From the NCBI GenBank assembly GCA_003564655.1, contig PXES01000272.1, positions 1-6,903 on the forward strand: a stretch of 6,903 nucleotides of DNA, given 5' to 3'. Shown here in pieces: positions 4,906-6,903 of this stretch (within the stretch, counting starts at the first letter, position 1; the number at the start of each line of letters is the position of its first letter). The position numbers and the translations under genes are program-made. Below the pieces are notes generated by a model, which saw only the letters and a list, made by a program, of their open reading frames with translations, had not been told where the DNA came from and did no database searches. This stretch comes from Paracoccaceae bacterium (GTDB lineage: Bacteria; Pseudomonadota; Alphaproteobacteria; Rhodobacterales; Rhodobacteraceae).

Positions 4906-5787
4906 CTAACGGGCGCGCATCACATAGGCGGCAATGGCGTCGAGCTCCTCCTTGTCGAGTTGCTGCAGATTGGCGACGACATCGGCCATGGTGCCGCCGA
5001 CAACGTCGAAATCGGGGGTGAAGCCCGATTCGAGATAGGCGCTGATGTCGAATTCGGTCCAGTCGAAATCCGGCCCGGCGATGGCCGGGATGCGCCCGCG
5101 CCCCGACGGGTTGGGCGCGCCTTCGAGCCAACGGCCCGTGTCGAGCGCCCCCAGCGCGTTGCGCTGCGTGTGGCATTCGGCGCAATGGCTCAGCGCCTCG
5201 GACAGGTAGCGCCCGCGCGCCTCTTGCTCGGTCAGATCACCGGTGACCACCCAGTCATCGGACAGGAACAGCGCCTTCCACAGCCCCAGCCCGCGACGGA
5301 TGTTGAAGGGAAAGCCCAACTCCTGCGGGCGCGAGGGGGTGGCGTCGGCGGGCAGGGTCATCATGTAGGCATAGAGATCCGCCATGTCCTGCGGGTCGGC
5401 GCGGATATAGCTGGTATAGGGAAAGGCCGGGTAATAGTGCCGCCCGTCGGGCGAGACGCCGCGCATGACCGCGTTGATGAACTCGGCCTGGCTCCATCCT
5501 CCGATGCCATGCTCGGGGTCGGTGCTGATGTTGGGCGCGATGAAGGTGCCGAACTCACTGGCGAATTCGCGTCCGCCCGAGAGGATTTCGGGGTCGGCCT
5601 CGCGCCCCGGTGCCTTGTGACAGGACCCGCAGCCCGCCGCCAGAAACACAGCGCTTCCCGCTCTCGCATCACCGTCGAGCGCGGCCAGCGCGCTGGCGTC
5701 CATCGGGCGCGGCGCCGAAAGCGACCACAGCCCACCCGCGACGGCCAGCCCCAGCGCGCCGAGGAGCAGCGTGCGGCGGGCGCTCAC
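4906..5787 (-). CDS. Diheme c-type cytochrome, probably membrane-anchored
   Basis: This 293-residue exported electron carrier has two class I heme domains: CGSCH (53-57) and CAECH (202-206). The N-terminus, ARRTLLLGALGLAVAGGLWSL (3-23), is a signal or anchor. Pro follows the hydrophobic stretch and no clear cleavage motif is seen, so an uncleaved anchor to the periplasmic face is likely. Domain 1 carries PNISTDPEHGIGGWS (85-99) and YYPAFPYTSY (118-127), as in cytochrome subunits related to the alcohol/gluconate dehydrogenase family. Domain 2 has GGTMADVV (264-271), where Met267 is the probable axial ligand. The axial Met of heme 1 is not obvious. The start is GTG at 5787 with no clear ribosome site. 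It begins 24 nt after the cytochrome c' stop, suggesting coupled translation, and the only nearby internal Met (29) would remove the export signal. No dehydrogenase subunit is adjacent. Confidence 0.88.
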   Translation of the reverse strand: MSARRTLLLGALGLAVAGGLWSLSAPRPMDASALAALDGDARAGSAVFLAAGCGSCHKAPGREADPEILSGGREFASEFGTFIAPNISTDPEHGIGGWSQAEFINAVMRGVSPDGRHYYPAFPYTSYIRADPQDMADLYAYMMTLPADATPSRPQELGFPFNIRRGLGLWKALFLSDDWVVTGDLTEQEARGRYLSEALSHCAECHTQRNALGALDTGRWLEGAPNPSGRGRIPAIAGPDFDWTEFDISAYLESGFTPDFDVVGGTMADVVANLQQLDKEELDAIAAYVMRAR

Positions 5788-5811
5788 AGCGCCCGCCGAG
5801 GGGCCGCGGGG

Positions 5812-6270
5812 TCAGCTTGCCTCGTCACGATAGGCTTCATGGCAGGCCTGGCAGGTCTGGCCCATCGCGCCGACCCCCGCGCGCATCTCGTCCGCGCCCG
5901 TGCCCGCGACCTCCTGCATGGTCTCGGCAGCCTCTTGCAGCGCGCCGAACTTCGCAACGAAGTCATCCAGATCGTCCCAGATATCCGGGCTGGCGCGCGT
6001 GCCCTCGACACTGGCCGAATCCGTGCCCTCGGGCCAGAGCCGCCCCTGATCGACGCGAGTCAGGTGAAACAGGTTGTCGGCAGCAGTCTGCGCGGCCTCG
6101 GCGTCGTAATCGACGCGGCCCTGCGCCATCCCGCCCAGCACGGCGAAATTGTGCGAGAAGAGCTTGAACTGGCCCTGTCGCGCGGCAATGGCGGGATCGT
6201 CATCGGCCAGCGCGGGCAGGGCGATGGCCGCGCAAAGCGCGGAGGCGCCGAGAAAACGTTTGAGTGTCAT
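5812..6270 (-). CDS. Cytochrome c' (class II c-type cytochrome)
   Basis: This is a 152-residue precursor with a signal peptide (1-22, cleavage after ALPALA) and a periplasmic four-helix bundle. The heme site is near the C-terminus: CQACHEAYR (140-148), as in class II cytochromes. Helix 1 contains RQGQFKLFSHNFAVLGGMAQG (31-51). By my alignment, Phe35 occupies the distal position that is Leu16 in Alcaligenes-type cytochrome c' and Met in the low-spin cytochrome c556 type. This favours a five-coordinate c', a type that binds NO or CO. The middle segment, LWPEGTDSASVEG and SPDIWDDLDDF, is typical. The ribosome site GAGGTGG (6274-6280) is well placed before ATG 6270. It pairs with the diheme cytochrome downstream. 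Known homologues are called cycP in some Rhodobacter species. The physiological role is probably NO handling or electron transfer (inference). Confidence 0.9.
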   Translation of the reverse strand: MTLKRFLGASALCAAIALPALADDDPAIAARQGQFKLFSHNFAVLGGMAQGRVDYDAEAAQTAADNLFHLTRVDQGRLWPEGTDSASVEGTRASPDIWDDLDDFVAKFGALQEAAETMQEVAGTGADEMRAGVGAMGQTCQACHEAYRDEAS

Positions 6271-6299
6271 TGTCCACCTCGTCCTGTTGGATCTGTGTC

Positions 6300-6327
6300 A
6301 GGATAACGCAGCCGGACGACATATCAA
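6300..6327 (-). promoter_or_regulatory. Candidate promoter of the cytochrome genes
   Basis: On the minus strand TTGATA (6327-6322) and TATCCT (6305-6300) are separated by 16 nt, matching the housekeeping consensus at 5 of 6 and 4 of 6 positions. Transcription would start near 6292, about 22 nt before the cytochrome c' ATG. The 81-nt gap after hpt makes a separate promoter reasonable. Read-through from hpt is also possible. Confidence 0.35.
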
Positions 6328-6351
6328 CGGCAGCGGCGCGATTCGGGCGCC

Positions 6352-6888
6352 CTACAGGAACCGGACCTTGCCGATATGGGGCAGGTTGCGGTCGCTTTGG
6401 GCATAATCGATCCCGTAGCCGACCACGAACTCGTCCGGGATCTCGAACCCTGTCCAGGTCGCGCGGATCTCGACCTCGCGCCGCGAGGGCTTGTCCAGAA
6501 GCGCGCAGACCTCCAGCCGGGCAGGGGCGCGGGCGCGCAGCATCCCCAGCACATGGCTCAGCGTGAAGCCCGTATCGACGATATCCTCGACCACCAGCAC
6601 GTCGCGCCCCTCGATCTTGCCCGACAGATCCTTGAGGATGCGCACCTCGCGCGCGGATTGCGTGCTGTTGCCGTAGGAGGAGGCCTCGAGGAAATCGACC
6701 TCCACCGGCAGGTCGATCTCGCGCACCAGATCGGCGATGAACACGAAAGAGCCGCGCAACAGCCCCACCACCACCAGCTTCTCGGTGCCGGAGAAGGCGC
6801 GGGTGATCTCGGCGGCGAGTTCCTCGACCCGGGCGGCGATCTGCTTGGCACTGATCATCTGGTCGATGACATAGGGTTTGTGCGTCAT
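6352..6888 (-). CDS. hpt: Hypoxanthine phosphoribosyltransferase
   Basis: This 178-residue cytosolic purine-salvage enzyme condenses hypoxanthine (often also guanine) with PRPP to give IMP or GMP and pyrophosphate. The type I phosphoribosyltransferase fold shows the loop VGLLRGSFVF (41-50), the flexible loop region DFLEASSYGNST (65-76), the PRPP-binding signature VLVVEDIVDTGFTL (97-110) with paired Glu101-Asp102 and Asp105, the base-binding Lys133 in LLDKPSRR (130-137), and DEFVVGYGIDY followed by RNLPHIGKV (152-175). Length and every motif are normal for bacterial Hpt. The ATG at 6888 has GAAAGGG five nucleotides upstream, so the gene is complete, although its promoter lies beyond the window. 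It is the first visible gene of the minus-strand block, and the link to the cytochromes looks positional rather than functional. Confidence 0.96.
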   Translation of the reverse strand: MTHKPYVIDQMISAKQIAARVEELAAEITRAFSGTEKLVVVGLLRGSFVFIADLVREIDLPVEVDFLEASSYGNSTQSAREVRILKDLSGKIEGRDVLVVEDIVDTGFTLSHVLGMLRARAPARLEVCALLDKPSRREVEIRATWTGFEIPDEFVVGYGIDYAQSDRNLPHIGKVRFL

Positions 6889-6903
6889 GATGGCCCTTTC
6901 GCA

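Noticed and set aside
3332..5185. 617-residue minus-strand open frame
   Set aside because: It crosses the AI-2E gene in another frame and has the His/Arg/Gly-rich make-up of a high-GC shadow, without domains.
6314..6327. FNR/FnrL site before cytochrome c'
   Set aside because: Only the half-site TTGAT is present. The second half (ATCAA after four bases) is missing.
6335..6351. Intrinsic terminator after hpt
   Set aside because: GGCGC-N7-GCGCC is only five base pairs with no T-run, too weak to call.

Overview
This is a GC-rich chromosomal window of the kind found in Alphaproteobacteria, most likely Rhodobacteraceae (Rhodobacter/Roseobacter relatives). That placement is inferred from the protein sequences, the yicC-gmk pair, the PAS_5-type single-domain protein, a cytochrome c' gene, and sites that look like CtrA and CcrM/GcrA cell-cycle motifs. 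It has not been checked by a database search. Most of the window is ordinary housekeeping and redox metabolism. I do not see a defence system, mobile element, CRISPR array, tRNA or rRNA.

Layout: positions 1-194 hold no gene, only short GC-rich repeats and hairpins. A single-domain PAS_5-type protein lies on the minus strand (195-752). It is divergent from a plus-strand pair, yicC (966-1868) and gmk (1873-2517). The 213-bp divergent spacer carries a perfect TTAA-N7-TTAA CtrA-type box. After gmk, a comparatively AT-rich 121-bp spacer with three GANTC sites precedes a small two-helix membrane protein gene (2639-2842). Next comes 5-formyltetrahydrofolate cyclo-ligase (2907-3533). Its last codons and stop codon lie inside a large GC-rich palindrome, which separates it from the convergent minus-strand genes.

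The minus-strand block, in transcription order, is hpt (6888-6352), cytochrome c' (6270-5812), a diheme cytochrome c (5787-4906) and an AI-2E family membrane protein (4806-3625). The two cytochromes are 24 nt apart and are probably co-transcribed, perhaps from a promoter in the hpt-cytochrome gap. The AI-2E gene follows after 99 nt and may belong to the same unit.

Functional links: gmk (GMP to GDP) and hpt (purine salvage to IMP/GMP) both serve nucleotide supply, and the cyclo-ligase returns 5-formyl-THF to the one-carbon pool. YicC is an RNase-family protein often found beside gmk. The two c-type cytochromes form an exported redox pair of unknown partner. The most interesting material is regulatory: the CtrA-type box, the GANTC cluster upstream of the unrecognised membrane microprotein, and the palindromic element at the 3' end of the cyclo-ligase gene.
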